Shown piece after piece: positions 1 through 6,682 of a stretch of DNA of 10,319 nt. Every line of letters starts with the position of its first letter. Position 1 is the stretch's first letter. The notes beneath the pieces are model-generated. The model was not told the DNA's origin and did not search any database. It was given only the letters and a program-made list of their open reading frames with translations. Origin of the DNA: JAMOBE01 sp039908285 (GTDB lineage: Bacteria; Pseudomonadota; Alphaproteobacteria; Rhodospirillales; Rhodospirillaceae); NCBI GenBank assembly GCA_039908285.1, contig JAMOBE010000115.1, forward strand, positions 1 to 10,319, written 5' to 3'. A program made the position numbers and the translations under genes.

Positions 1-779
1 GACCGCATTTCGCCGGCCTCCTGCGCGCCGTCCATGATCGGCGTGCCCGGGGCCGGTAGCGGTCCCTCCACGGCCACCGGCACCAGACGCCTGCGCACCA
101 GCCCACGGTGCTTCGTGCGGGCGGTCAGCTCCTGCCCCATGTAACAGCCCTTGTCGAAGTCAACCCCGTTCAGTTCCTCGAACCCGCCCTCGAGAAGCAG
201 CGACTTTTCCACCAGCATGTCCCGGCTGCCGTCGGGCAACCCCAGCGCCAGCCGATGACGGTCATAGTCCTCGACGGTCCCGCGCCGCAGGCCGGCTTGT
301 GACAACGCCTCGTCCAGCCGGTCGCGGGGGGCGATGATCCGCACGCCCGCGTCGGCCAGCCTCGGGTCGACACAGGCGATGCCGCCAGCGAAGGGACCGG
401 CCGCGCCGGCCGCGGCGACCAGAGCGAAAGCCCCGGCCGCCCCCGGACCGAAGACGACGGCGACACCCAGATCCCCGGCCTCGGTCAGCGTCACCCTGGC
501 CCGCAGGCGAAAGCGCCCCAGTCTGGTGGCGAGATCGCCGAGCCGGGCCGCCTCGGCATCGAGGAGCAACGCCCCGTCCAGTGTCCCCGCGGCCTCGGCG
601 ACGAAGAACTCATGCAGGAACCGCCCCTGGGGCGTCAGCAGCGCGGCGTGCAGCACCCGCCGCTCGGTGACGCGCGTCACGTCGTTCGACGTCAGCCCCT
701 GCAGGAAACTCCGCCGGTCGTCGCCGGCGATGCTCAGGACCCCGCGCTGGGCGAGGACGGTAAAGAACGTGTCGGTCAT
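1..779 (-). CDS. ygfZ: YgfZ/GcvT-family folate-binding protein (3' end outside window)
   Basis: The reading frame is open from an ATG at 779-777 down to the window edge, giving about 259 codons with no stop. The family hallmark KGCYMGQE is at residues 210-217, with the conserved cysteine at 212. The N-terminus (residues 1-35) has the typical 'SFLQGLTSND' stretch. YgfZ proteins are tetrahydrofolate-binding relatives of the GcvT aminomethyltransferase that support assembly or repair of certain Fe-S enzymes in the cytoplasm. The last visible residues (PIMDGAQEAGEMR) match the start of the C-terminal barrel domain, so probably only a few tens of residues are missing. It is divergent from the topoisomerase gene. 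The family call rests on the KGCY motif and overall pattern. The Fe-S role is family knowledge, not visible here. Confidence 0.93.
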   Translation of the reverse strand, partial: MTDTFFTVLAQRGVLSIAGDDRRSFLQGLTSNDVTRVTERRVLHAALLTPQGRFLHEFFVAEAAGTLDGALLLDAEAARLGDLATRLGRFRLRARVTLTEAGDLGVAVVFGPGAAGAFALVAAAGAAGPFAGGIACVDPRLADAGVRIIAPRDRLDEALSQAGLRRGTVEDYDRHRLALGLPDGSRDMLVEKSLLLEGGFEELNGVDFDKGCYMGQELTARTKHRGLVRRRLVPVAVEGPLPAPGTPIMDGAQEAGEMR

Positions 780-801
780 GGCGTGCTCGGCCCTGGTTCC
801 T

Positions 802-810
802 GGAGGGGGA
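802..810 (+). promoter_or_regulatory. Shine-Dalgarno-like site favouring an alternative topoisomerase start at 819
   Basis: GGAGGGGGA lies 8 bases ahead of an in-frame ATG at 819. That start would add 30 residues (MTDPLRANIF...) before the conserved MATLIITEK start of the topoisomerase. The added stretch does not look like a topoisomerase N-terminus, and the purine run lies only 22 bases from the divergent ygfZ start, so it may be coincidental. Confidence 0.3.
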
Positions 811-848
811 AGTTTTGCATGACCGATCCGCTCCGCGCCAATATTTTC

Positions 849-877
849 TTGCTTTGTTCGAGTTCCCGTTTTACCCT
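849..877 (+). promoter_or_regulatory. possible sigma-70-type promoter for the topoisomerase
   Basis: TTGCTT (849-854) and TACCCT (872-877) are separated by 17 bases, inside a locally AT-richer stretch between the divergent ygfZ and topoisomerase genes. Transcription would start near 884, downstream of the alternative ATG at 819 and upstream of the ATG at 909, so it would agree with the 909 start. The -10 match is weak. Confidence 0.25.
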
Positions 878-908
878 CAGCCAGAGTGAGGCAGCGACGG
901 CGGGCGGC

Positions 909-3107
909 ATGGCGACCTTGATCATCACCGAGAAATCCAGCCAGGCGAAGGACGTTCGCGCCGCCCTTGGCGATCGGTTCGGCCACATCCTGCCGGCGGA
1001 GGGGCACCTGCTCCGCCTGGCCGAGCCGGAGGAGGTGGACCCGGCGTGGAAGCGGTGGTCGTGCGCCCTGCTGAAACCCGAAGGTCTCTACCCCACCCGC
1101 CCCGACAGCCACGGCAACAAGCCGGGCAAGCTCGCCGCCATCGCCGCGGCGCTCAAGTCCTGCGACCGCGTGATCCTGGCCACCGACTGCGACCGCGAGG
1201 GACAGCTCATCGGCCAGGAAATCCTCGAGCACCTGGGGTATCGCGGCGCAGTGCTGCGCGCCCTGTTCACCGCCCAGGACCCGAAGACCCTGCGCCAGGC
1301 CTTCGCCAGCCTGAAGCCCAACGAGGACATGCGGCCACTGTTCCAGGCGGCGGTGGCGCGCCGGCAGGCGGACCAGATCTTCAACCTGTCCCTCACCCGT
1401 ACCGCGACCAAGGCGCTGCTGGCCGCCGGCGTGCGCGGGGTGATCGGCATCGGCCGGGTCAAGACGCCGACCCTCGCCATCGTCTGCCTGCGCGAGATGG
1501 AAATCCGTGACTTCCGGCCGGAGGACTACTTCGAGGTCACCGCAACAGCCGCCGTTGCCGCCGGCTCCTTTCAGATGCGCCACGCACCGCCGGTCAAGGA
1601 CCGCATCAGGGATCGGGCGCGGGCCGAGGCGGTGGCCGCCGCCGCCGCCCATCACCGGGGACCGCTCGCCGTCAAGGTCGAGGACCGGCGCCAGGGGCCG
1701 CCACGTCTGTTCGACCTGCCGGCCCTGCAGAAGACCTGCGGCCAACGCTGGGGCTGGACGGCGGACCGGACCCTGTCGGTGGCCCAGGACCTGTACGACG
1801 GCGAGGGCAAAAAGCTCATCACCTATCCGCGCGCCGAGGCCCGCCACCTGGCCGAGAACCAGGTTGCCGACGTGCCGGCGATCGTCGGCGCCCTGACCGC
1901 CCTGCGCGGCTTCGCCCACCTCGACGTCGGCCAGCCGGTGATCCGCCGCGGCATGTCGGGGTCCTTCTGCGATCGCGCCCTGGAGGGCGTCTCCCATCAC
2001 GCCATCATCCCCAACGTCAACGTCATGGACGACCTGGAGTCACGTCTGGGCCGCCTCTCCGAGGACGAGAAGCGCCTGTTCGCCCTGATCTGCCGCTCGT
2101 ACCTGGCGGCGGTGATGCCGGACTTCGAGTATCGTCAGACCACCGCGACGCTCTCCGTTGCGGTCACGGGCGGGCCGACGGCCGAGTTCCGTGCCGTCGG
2201 CCGCATCCCGGTGCGGCTCGGGTGGAAGGCGGTATACGGCGCCTCCGAACCCGATGCCACCGGCAAGGACGAGCCCGAGGCACAGACCCTGCCGCCGTTG
2301 GTGGATGGCGAAACGGCGACGCTTGGCGATGCGCGCATCGACGCCAGACGCACCCAGCCGCCACCCCGCTACGGCGAGGGCACCCTGGTGGATGCCATGC
2401 AGAACGCCTGGCGTTTCGTCGCCGACCCGGCCCTGCGCGAGCGGCTGAAGGAAGCCAAGGGCATCGGCACCCCCGCCACCCGCGCCGAAATCATCAAGGG
2501 CCTGAAGCGCCAGAACCTGCTGGCCACCGACGGCCGGATGGTGGTGCCGACTGCGGCGGGCCTTCAGCTCTTCGAGCTGTTGCGGGCGGCGGCACCGGCC
2601 CTGGTCGACCCGGGCACCACCGCCGTCTGGGAGATGCGCCTCGACGAGGTGGCCACCGGCCGGGCCGACTTCCGCGCCGTCATCGACAGCATCGCCGACG
2701 AGGCGGAGCGCCTGATCGGCATCCTCCAGCAACGGAGCGGTCCCGGTCTCGACCTTGGCGGTCTCGACCTCGATGGTTCCAACCCCGGCGTTCCCGCCCG
2801 GTCGGCTTCCCGACCCGGCGCCCGCCCGCGGCGACGCAGGACGGTCACCGCCGACTCCGAGGGGCGCACACCATCGCCCCCCACCGGCACGCGCCGTCCA
2901 CGCCGGCGAAAGGGGTCCTCACACGCCGCCGAGCCGTCGGTTCAGACAAGTCCGGTTACCCCAGAACCCCGGCAGCGCCGGGAACCGACGGAGCGCATGG
3001 TCGCCTACGCCCGCAGCCTGGCGCAACGCAAGGGCCTTTCCCTGCCTCCCGGCACCGAGAACGACTTTGATTCATGCCGGCATTTCCTCGACCAGCATGC
3101 AAAGTGA
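909..3107 (+). CDS. topB: DNA topoisomerase III, type IA (TopB/TraE-like)
   Basis: This 732-residue protein would relax or decatenate DNA by passing strands through a transient 5'-phosphotyrosyl break. Visible landmarks are: a Toprim domain with Glu8 (in LIITEKSS) and the metal-binding DCDREG at 93-98; the catalytic tyrosine at 306 in LITYPRAEARHL; a later SHHAIIPN motif; and KGIGTPATRAEIIKGL near residue 520. Residues from about 610 to 690 are low-complexity and strongly basic (RPRRRR, RRPRRRK). The protein ends in a short module (PTERMVAYARSLAQRKG...CRHFLDQH), which I associate with plasmid-type topoisomerases. No C-terminal cysteine zinc fingers are present, so it is not TopA. The residues after the tyrosine are PRAEA, where the family usually has PR(S/T)D(S/C). 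I chose ATG 909 because topoisomerases of this family begin right at the LII-EK strand; ATG 819 is an in-frame alternative with a better ribosome binding site. Confidence 0.92.
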   Translation: MATLIITEKSSQAKDVRAALGDRFGHILPAEGHLLRLAEPEEVDPAWKRWSCALLKPEGLYPTRPDSHGNKPGKLAAIAAALKSCDRVILATDCDREGQLIGQEILEHLGYRGAVLRALFTAQDPKTLRQAFASLKPNEDMRPLFQAAVARRQADQIFNLSLTRTATKALLAAGVRGVIGIGRVKTPTLAIVCLREMEIRDFRPEDYFEVTATAAVAAGSFQMRHAPPVKDRIRDRARAEAVAAAAAHHRGPLAVKVEDRRQGPPRLFDLPALQKTCGQRWGWTADRTLSVAQDLYDGEGKKLITYPRAEARHLAENQVADVPAIVGALTALRGFAHLDVGQPVIRRGMSGSFCDRALEGVSHHAIIPNVNVMDDLESRLGRLSEDEKRLFALICRSYLAAVMPDFEYRQTTATLSVAVTGGPTAEFRAVGRIPVRLGWKAVYGASEPDATGKDEPEAQTLPPLVDGETATLGDARIDARRTQPPPRYGEGTLVDAMQNAWRFVADPALRERLKEAKGIGTPATRAEIIKGLKRQNLLATDGRMVVPTAAGLQLFELLRAAAPALVDPGTTAVWEMRLDEVATGRADFRAVIDSIADEAERLIGILQQRSGPGLDLGGLDLDGSNPGVPARSASRPGARPRRRRTVTADSEGRTPSPPTGTRRPRRRKGSSHAAEPSVQTSPVTPEPRQRREPTERMVAYARSLAQRKGLSLPPGTENDFDSCRHFLDQHAK

Positions 3108-3154
3108 CTCCCGGGGCAATGGGGTGAATGAAAGTGCTTCCGTTTCCCGCAAAA

Positions 3155-3174
3155 AAGCCCTCCCCCTCGATGGG
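3155..3174 (+). repeat. partial copy of intergenic hairpin repeat
   Basis: AAGCCCTCCCCCTCGATGGG is identical to the first 20 bases of the complete copy at 3207-3248. It then breaks off before the right arm of the hairpin and the G-rich tail. It lies 47 bases after the topoisomerase stop codon. Confidence 0.75.
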
Positions 3175-3206
3175 CTACCGTATGCACACAAGTCTCCAGC
3201 AAACTT

Positions 3207-3248
3207 AAGCCCTCCCCCTCGATGGGGGAGGGTTTGGGTGGGGGTGGC
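3207..3248 (+). repeat. complete copy of GC-rich intergenic hairpin repeat
   Basis: The 42-base unit has a perfect 9-bp inverted repeat, CCCTCCCCC / loop TCGAT / GGGGGAGGG (3211-3233), followed by the tail TTTGGGTGGGGGTGGC. Repeats of this general design are frequent between genes in many alphaproteobacterial genomes (general knowledge; the exact family was not searched). It could act as a transcript-end hairpin for the topoisomerase mRNA, but no T-run follows. Confidence 0.8.
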
Positions 3249-3329
3249 CGTGAAGCGCGAATATACAGCAGCATGTTCGCACAAAAGCTGAATTCTTGGG
3301 CTCATCAAAATGCACCCACGTGCCGCACC

Positions 3330-3363
3330 GCCACCCCCACCTCCCCCATCGAGGGGAGGGCTT
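3330..3363 (-). repeat. inverted copy of the intergenic hairpin repeat
   Basis: Read on the minus strand, this is the same unit as 3207-3248 in opposite orientation: AAGCCCTCCCC-TCGATGGGGGAGG followed directly by GTGGGGGTGGC-like sequence. It is 34 bases long instead of 42. It lacks one C in the left arm and the middle of the G-rich tail. Together with the copy at 3207 it brackets an 81-base segment. Confidence 0.75.
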
Positions 3364-3462
3364 TCGACCGAGGGGATTTCATGAGCTGCGGCTCACTTCT
3401 CACCCGATTGCCCTGGATTCCCCAGCCATTCCACTTGAAATGGAGGGGCACGGAGGAGCACT

Positions 3463-3567
3463 ATGGACCTCACGTCAACTGACGGGGGGAATGATCGGCG
3501 TTCGACTCCGGCCACCGTTTCGGGCGGGGGAACCAGGGAGAACTTCCATGGCGACACGTCATCGTGA
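3463..3567 (+). CDS. possible small protein, 34 aa, unknown
   Basis: A 34-codon ORF begins at ATG 3463 (MDLTSTDGGNDRRSTP...) and is preceded at 3452-3458 by GGAGGAG, an excellent Shine-Dalgarno match 6 bases from GGAGG to the ATG. The peptide is hydrophilic and rich in Ser, Thr and Gly, with no membrane segment or known motif. Its last 20 bases overlap, in another frame, the start of the next small ORF at 3548, which would allow coupled translation. It could equally be a leader or a chance ORF; only the ribosome binding site supports it. Confidence 0.25.
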   Translation: MDLTSTDGGNDRRSTPATVSGGGTRENFHGDTSS

Positions 3568-3769
3568 CTTCGAAGGATTGCCCACCGATGCGGATCATCG
3601 GATGGGCGTGGACGGGAAAGCGGCGCTGCCACAGCGTCCAGGTGGGTTGGATGCCTGGCGGAGGGAGGCCAACCTCGAGGAGGATGGGAACTTTACTCCC
3701 GCCCGGGCCGCGACGGCTCGACGCAGGGCCGCGGGTCGGCCGGGAGCGACGCCTCCGGCCGGCAAGTAG
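3548..3769 (+). CDS. possible small protein, 73 aa, unknown
   Basis: From ATG 3548 (MATRHRDFEGLPTDADHRMG...) the ORF runs 73 codons to a TAG at 3767-3769, which is 44 bases before the FkbM methyltransferase start. AGGGAG lies about 7 bases upstream of the ATG. The product is hydrophilic, with acidic and basic residues mixed and a basic, alanine/proline-rich tail (ATARRRAAGRPGATPPAGK). No domain is recognised. Third codon positions are less G/C-biased than in the neighbouring genes, which argues against a strongly maintained gene. Its frame is open further upstream, but I see no better start. Confidence 0.25.
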   Translation: MATRHRDFEGLPTDADHRMGVDGKAALPQRPGGLDAWRREANLEEDGNFTPARAATARRRAAGRPGATPPAGK

Positions 3770-3813
3770 CCGCGGGCCCTCCTGGGCTTGGTATCGCTTG
3801 GGAGCGGCGGGTC

Positions 3814-4803
3814 ATGTCGTGGGTCAATCTTTTCCAGCGGTCGCCGTTCGGACCGGTGATGGAGCGGCTGCCGCTGGTGGCCCTCGACGTCGGGTCTCGC
3901 GGTGGGTTCGAGCGTGACCTGGAGCCCATCGCCTTCGCCGTCGAGGCCTGGGGGTTCGAGCCCGACCCGCAGGCGTTCGCCGCCATTGCCGGCGAGCGGG
4001 GGCCGTGGCGTTCGCTGCGGCACTTCCCATATGGCCTCAGCGGCAGCGGCGGGCCGCGCACCCTGACCGTTCCCAGCGATCCCGTCGGGGCCTCGCTTCT
4101 GCTCCATGACCAGGCGGTCGGGCGGCGGTTCAACAAGATGCAGTTCGTCACGCCGGCCGGCACGGCGACGGTGGACACTCGCACCCTCGATCAGGCGACC
4201 GCCGAGCAGGGCCTGGACCGGGTGGACTACCTGAAGCTGGACGTGGAGGGTGCCGAGCTGGAAATCCTGCGGGGCGGGCCACGCACCCTTGAGAACGTGC
4301 TGGTGATCAAGACCGAGGTGGCGTTCCTCCCCGTCCGCCATGGCCAGCCGCTGGCCCACGAGGTGGCCGCGGTCCTGTGCGGCCAGGGCTTCGAACTCAT
4401 GGATTTCATCCGCCCCAGCCACTGGCGGCGCCATGGCGCGATCATCCACCCCCTGGTGGAGGCCGCCCAGCCCCTGCCCTATTCCCGGGGCCAGCTCATC
4501 CACGGCGACTATCTATTGTTCCGCCGGCCCGATACCCTCACCACCGTCGAGGCCCGACTGCGCGCGGCGTTTCTCGGCATGGCCCACGGGTTCTTCGACT
4601 ACGCCGGGGAACTGCTGGAGCAGCCGGAGGTGCGGGACCACCTTGAGACCCACCATGGCCTGGACGCCATGGCCGCCGCCCGCCGGCTTTCCTGGATGTA
4701 TGGCAGGCGGGAGTGGGCATCGGCCTTCGGGCGCCAGGTGCGCGGTCTGTCCCGCTTCATCCGCGCCCTGCCCGAGATGGTCGTTACCGCAATCAGGGCT
4801 TGA
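3814..4803 (+). CDS. FkbM-family SAM-dependent methyltransferase
   Basis: This 329-residue protein has the Rossmann-fold SAM-binding motifs of the FkbM family: ALDVGSRGGF at 23-32 (motif I), GFEPD at 47-51 (the acidic residue expected to bind the SAM ribose), and the family signature DYLKLDVEGAELEIL from residue 138. FkbM enzymes O-methylate hydroxyl groups, often on sugars or polyketides, so a sugar of the neighbouring glycan locus is a reasonable substrate (inference). The methyltransferase domain seems to end near residue 240. About 90 further residues, rich in Arg, Ala and Leu and probably helical, follow without a recognised match. GGGAG at 3800-3804 fits the ATG at 3814. The 3' end overlaps the convergent kinase-like gene by 11 bp. 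Confidence 0.88.
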   Translation: MSWVNLFQRSPFGPVMERLPLVALDVGSRGGFERDLEPIAFAVEAWGFEPDPQAFAAIAGERGPWRSLRHFPYGLSGSGGPRTLTVPSDPVGASLLLHDQAVGRRFNKMQFVTPAGTATVDTRTLDQATAEQGLDRVDYLKLDVEGAELEILRGGPRTLENVLVIKTEVAFLPVRHGQPLAHEVAAVLCGQGFELMDFIRPSHWRRHGAIIHPLVEAAQPLPYSRGQLIHGDYLLFRRPDTLTTVEARLRAAFLGMAHGFFDYAGELLEQPEVRDHLETHHGLDAMAAARRLSWMYGRREWASAFGRQVRGLSRFIRALPEMVVTAIRA

Positions 4804-5725
4804 GCCGTCTGCCGAGGCTGGCCATTTCCAGAAGAATACACGGGCCCAACGCCAGGGATGCGCCGCGCCTCCCGTTCTTACCGGGATACAGCCAGAGCCG
4901 GGCCAGCTGGTGGAACCTGTACCAGGTGAGGTCGGGTTCCGGCACATCACCGCCTGCCGCCACGTAGGCGGCGAGAAAGGCCTTCGCCAGGTGTCCTCGC
5001 CAGCGCAGCAGGCGCAGGCCGCGCGGCTGGTAGGCGTCCATCCTGAGGCAGTTGATGAAGTGGCCGAGATCGGCGACGTTCGGTCCGCAATGGCGAGCGG
5101 CGATGTCGATGGCAATGGTCTCGTGGTCGCCATAAAGCACGTTCGCGGGCTTGTAGTCCCCGTGGACCAGAACCTGCGGCACGTCGTGGCCGGCCAGGAG
5201 AGGGGCCGAATCGGTCAGGAGTTTGTGGATCCGGCGCCGGATCGGGTGGAGGCGTGCCACCGGATCGGATGGCAGCAGCCTCTTCACCAGGGACTCGCAG
5301 CTCAAAGGGCACGGTGGCAGAACCTCGGTTCGGTGAAAGATGCTCAGCCATCGCGCCGCTCGTTCGACATACGCGACGGCCTGATCGTAGGTGGTAGCCT
5401 GGTCGAACAGCAACTCCTGCAGGGATCGTCCATCGATCCACTCGAGAACGAGGATGCCGCTTTCGGGAATCACGAGGATAGGCTTGACCGTCCGGTAGCC
5501 GTCGGCACCCTGGAAAGCGGAATTGAGGCGCCGGATGGCGTCGTATTGTTCGATAACTCCACTGTCGGCATCGTGGAGCACACGCTTGACAGCAACTTCG
5601 CCGCCGAACCGCGCGTGCCGCGAGTGGTAAACCACGGCGTTCCGCGATTCCCGTGGCTTGCCCAGTATCGGCAGGCTTGCGTCCTGGCCGTCGAAGCGGA
5701 TGTCGAGCTTTTCCGCACTGATCAC
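4793..5725 (-). CDS. APH/choline-kinase-like phosphotransferase
   Basis: This 310-residue protein has a protein-kinase-like fold of the aminoglycoside phosphotransferase/choline kinase superfamily, which moves a phosphate from a nucleotide to a small-molecule hydroxyl. Visible features are the N-lobe lysine in VAVK (Lys47), a hinge-like ILVLEWIDGRSL (91-102), the catalytic HGDYKPAN (188-195; Asp190, Asn195), and the metal-binding aspartate in AIDIA (Asp207) followed by ADLGHF with Asp219. All key positions are present, so it should be active. The start is GTG at 5725-5723, fitting GGGGAG 8 bases upstream. It follows the methyltransferase gene after 28 bases, suggesting one transcript, and converges with fkbM. 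The substrate cannot be told from sequence. The setting suggests a sugar, lipid head group or glycan precursor rather than an antibiotic. Confidence 0.85.
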   Translation of the reverse strand: MISAEKLDIRFDGQDASLPILGKPRESRNAVVYHSRHARFGGEVAVKRVLHDADSGVIEQYDAIRRLNSAFQGADGYRTVKPILVIPESGILVLEWIDGRSLQELLFDQATTYDQAVAYVERAARWLSIFHRTEVLPPCPLSCESLVKRLLPSDPVARLHPIRRRIHKLLTDSAPLLAGHDVPQVLVHGDYKPANVLYGDHETIAIDIAARHCGPNVADLGHFINCLRMDAYQPRGLRLLRWRGHLAKAFLAAYVAAGGDVPEPDLTWYRFHQLARLWLYPGKNGRRGASLALGPCILLEMASLGRRLKP

Positions 5726-5733
5726 GACGGTTA

Positions 5734-5739
5734 CTCCCC
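5734..5739 (-). promoter_or_regulatory. ribosome binding site fixing the GTG start of the kinase-like gene
   Basis: On the minus strand GGGGAG lies 8 bases before the GTG at 5725-5723. No ATG competes nearby, so this supports the GTG as the true start and translation from the transcript of the upstream methyltransferase gene. Confidence 0.6.
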
Positions 5740-5753
5740 GACGCCGAGCTGGT

Positions 5754-6446
5754 TCAGCCGTGGGTGCAGGTGAACACGGCGGCCTCGCTGAGGGGCGCCA
5801 GAACCCACCGCCGCGCGTTCTCCCGCAGCCCGGCTCCGGTGATCAGCGCCGAGAGTTCCGAGTCGGACAGCGGGTGGTCCACGGCCCCATGGCCCAGCAG
5901 ACGCTTGGCCCGGCGGCGCAGACGCTGGTAGGCGGTGATGCGCGAGTGGTTGAACACCACCGGCCCCCGGGTCAGGCTCGCCACATTCGATAGAAAGTCC
6001 CGTTGCTGAGCCATGGAGAAATGCATCAAAACCCGGCAGCACAACGCCCCATCGAAACGACAGGCACCGTCGCCCCAGGCACCATCGTCGAGGTCCAGCA
6101 CGTCGGCAACCCGGGCCTCGAAGCGATCGCCAAAGGGAGCCAGTCGGCGCCGCGCCACCTCCAGCATCGCCGGCGAGATGTCGACGCCCACCACCCGGTA
6201 GCCGGATCGAAGCAGGACCTCGGCCACCCGGCCGGTCCCGCAGGGCACGTCGGCAATGACGGCCCCAGGCGGCAGCAGGTCCCTGAAGGCGGCCAGGATG
6301 GTTCTGGTCTCAAGGTAATTGAACAAACGCCCGGGAATGCTCGCGAATCTCTCCGCGTCATAGCGTTCGGCGACCGCGCGGTCCTTGTAGTGCTCCGACG
6401 GACGCCAGGGCCTCTCCTTATCCTGAACCACGCCGCCTCCCGTCAT
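5754..6446 (-). CDS. class I SAM-dependent methyltransferase
   Basis: The 230-residue protein is a Methyltransf_25/11-type class I enzyme. Motif I is VIADVPCGTGRVAEVL (from residue 63), the acidic loop after beta 2 is VVGVDISPAML (Asp89), motif II-like VADVLDL is at 113-119, and FDGALCCRVLMHF (131-143) corresponds to the fourth strand and following loop. The N-terminus (YKDRAVAERYD) is typical of small-molecule methyltransferases. The substrate is unknown; its position as first gene of a unit with a kinase-like protein, between an FkbM enzyme and glycosyltransferases, suggests modification of a glycan or lipid precursor. The ATG at 6446 is the first in frame, preceded by a G-rich but imperfect ribosome binding site (GGGGTGGG). 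It is also possible that translation starts slightly downstream. Confidence 0.85.
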   Translation of the reverse strand: MTGGGVVQDKERPWRPSEHYKDRAVAERYDAERFASIPGRLFNYLETRTILAAFRDLLPPGAVIADVPCGTGRVAEVLLRSGYRVVGVDISPAMLEVARRRLAPFGDRFEARVADVLDLDDGAWGDGACRFDGALCCRVLMHFSMAQQRDFLSNVASLTRGPVVFNHSRITAYQRLRRRAKRLLGHGAVDHPLSDSELSALITGAGLRENARRWVLAPLSEAAVFTCTHG

Positions 6447-6682
6447 TTCGCGCCCACCCCATCCCGTCTGGCATTGATATCAGTCCAGGCCGACCTGGCC
6501 CAGGCGGGCAACGGCGGTACTCCGATTGCTCCGCGATATCCGTCTCGGACGAGATTTCGCTGCGGCCTTGCCGAAAATTCAGGAATTCTTCACTTTTCTG
6601 GCGTATCCTGGTCCCCATCTATGGGTAAAGGATGTGCGTTTCTGTCCGCACGGACGCAGGCGAAGCACGGGGAGTGACGGAA

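Larger units (their letters stand above)
3108..3813. other. 706-base stretch without a clear gene
   Basis: This gap between the topoisomerase and the FkbM methyltransferase holds three copies of a GC-rich hairpin repeat (up to 3363). From 3440 onward it holds two overlapping small ORFs, each with a plausible ribosome binding site. Short dyads are also present: TGAGC-TGCG-GCTCA near 3383-3396, and CCATT/AATGG near 3426-3443. I see no tRNA, no rho-independent terminator with a T-run, and no ORF with the codon bias of the neighbouring genes. Confidence 0.6.

Noticed and set aside
2040..2732. 230-codon minus-strand open frame opposite the topoisomerase
   Set aside because: It is a shadow frame opposite conserved topoisomerase motifs.
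3155..3363. Repeats as a possible CRISPR array
   Set aside because: There are only three unequal copies, one inverted and one partial, with no regular spacers and no cas genes. The hairpin design fits an intergenic repeat instead.
3595..4503. 302-codon minus-strand open frame opposite fkbM
   Set aside because: It is the antisense shadow of a gene with clear FkbM motifs; no domain is visible in it.
4340..5773. 477-codon plus-strand open frame crossing the fkbM end and the kinase-like gene
   Set aside because: It runs antisense to a gene with all APH catalytic motifs and out of frame with fkbM. The composition is not protein-like.
6621..6677. 18-codon ORF (MGKGCAFLSARTQAKHGE) just before the 31-codon ORF
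   Set aside because: There is no ribosome binding site ahead of its ATG and no feature in the peptide. It is kept only as context for the next ORF.
6600..6680. Possible riboswitch in the AT-richer intergenic part
   Set aside because: Short dyads exist, but I could not match them to the conserved core of any riboswitch class that I know.
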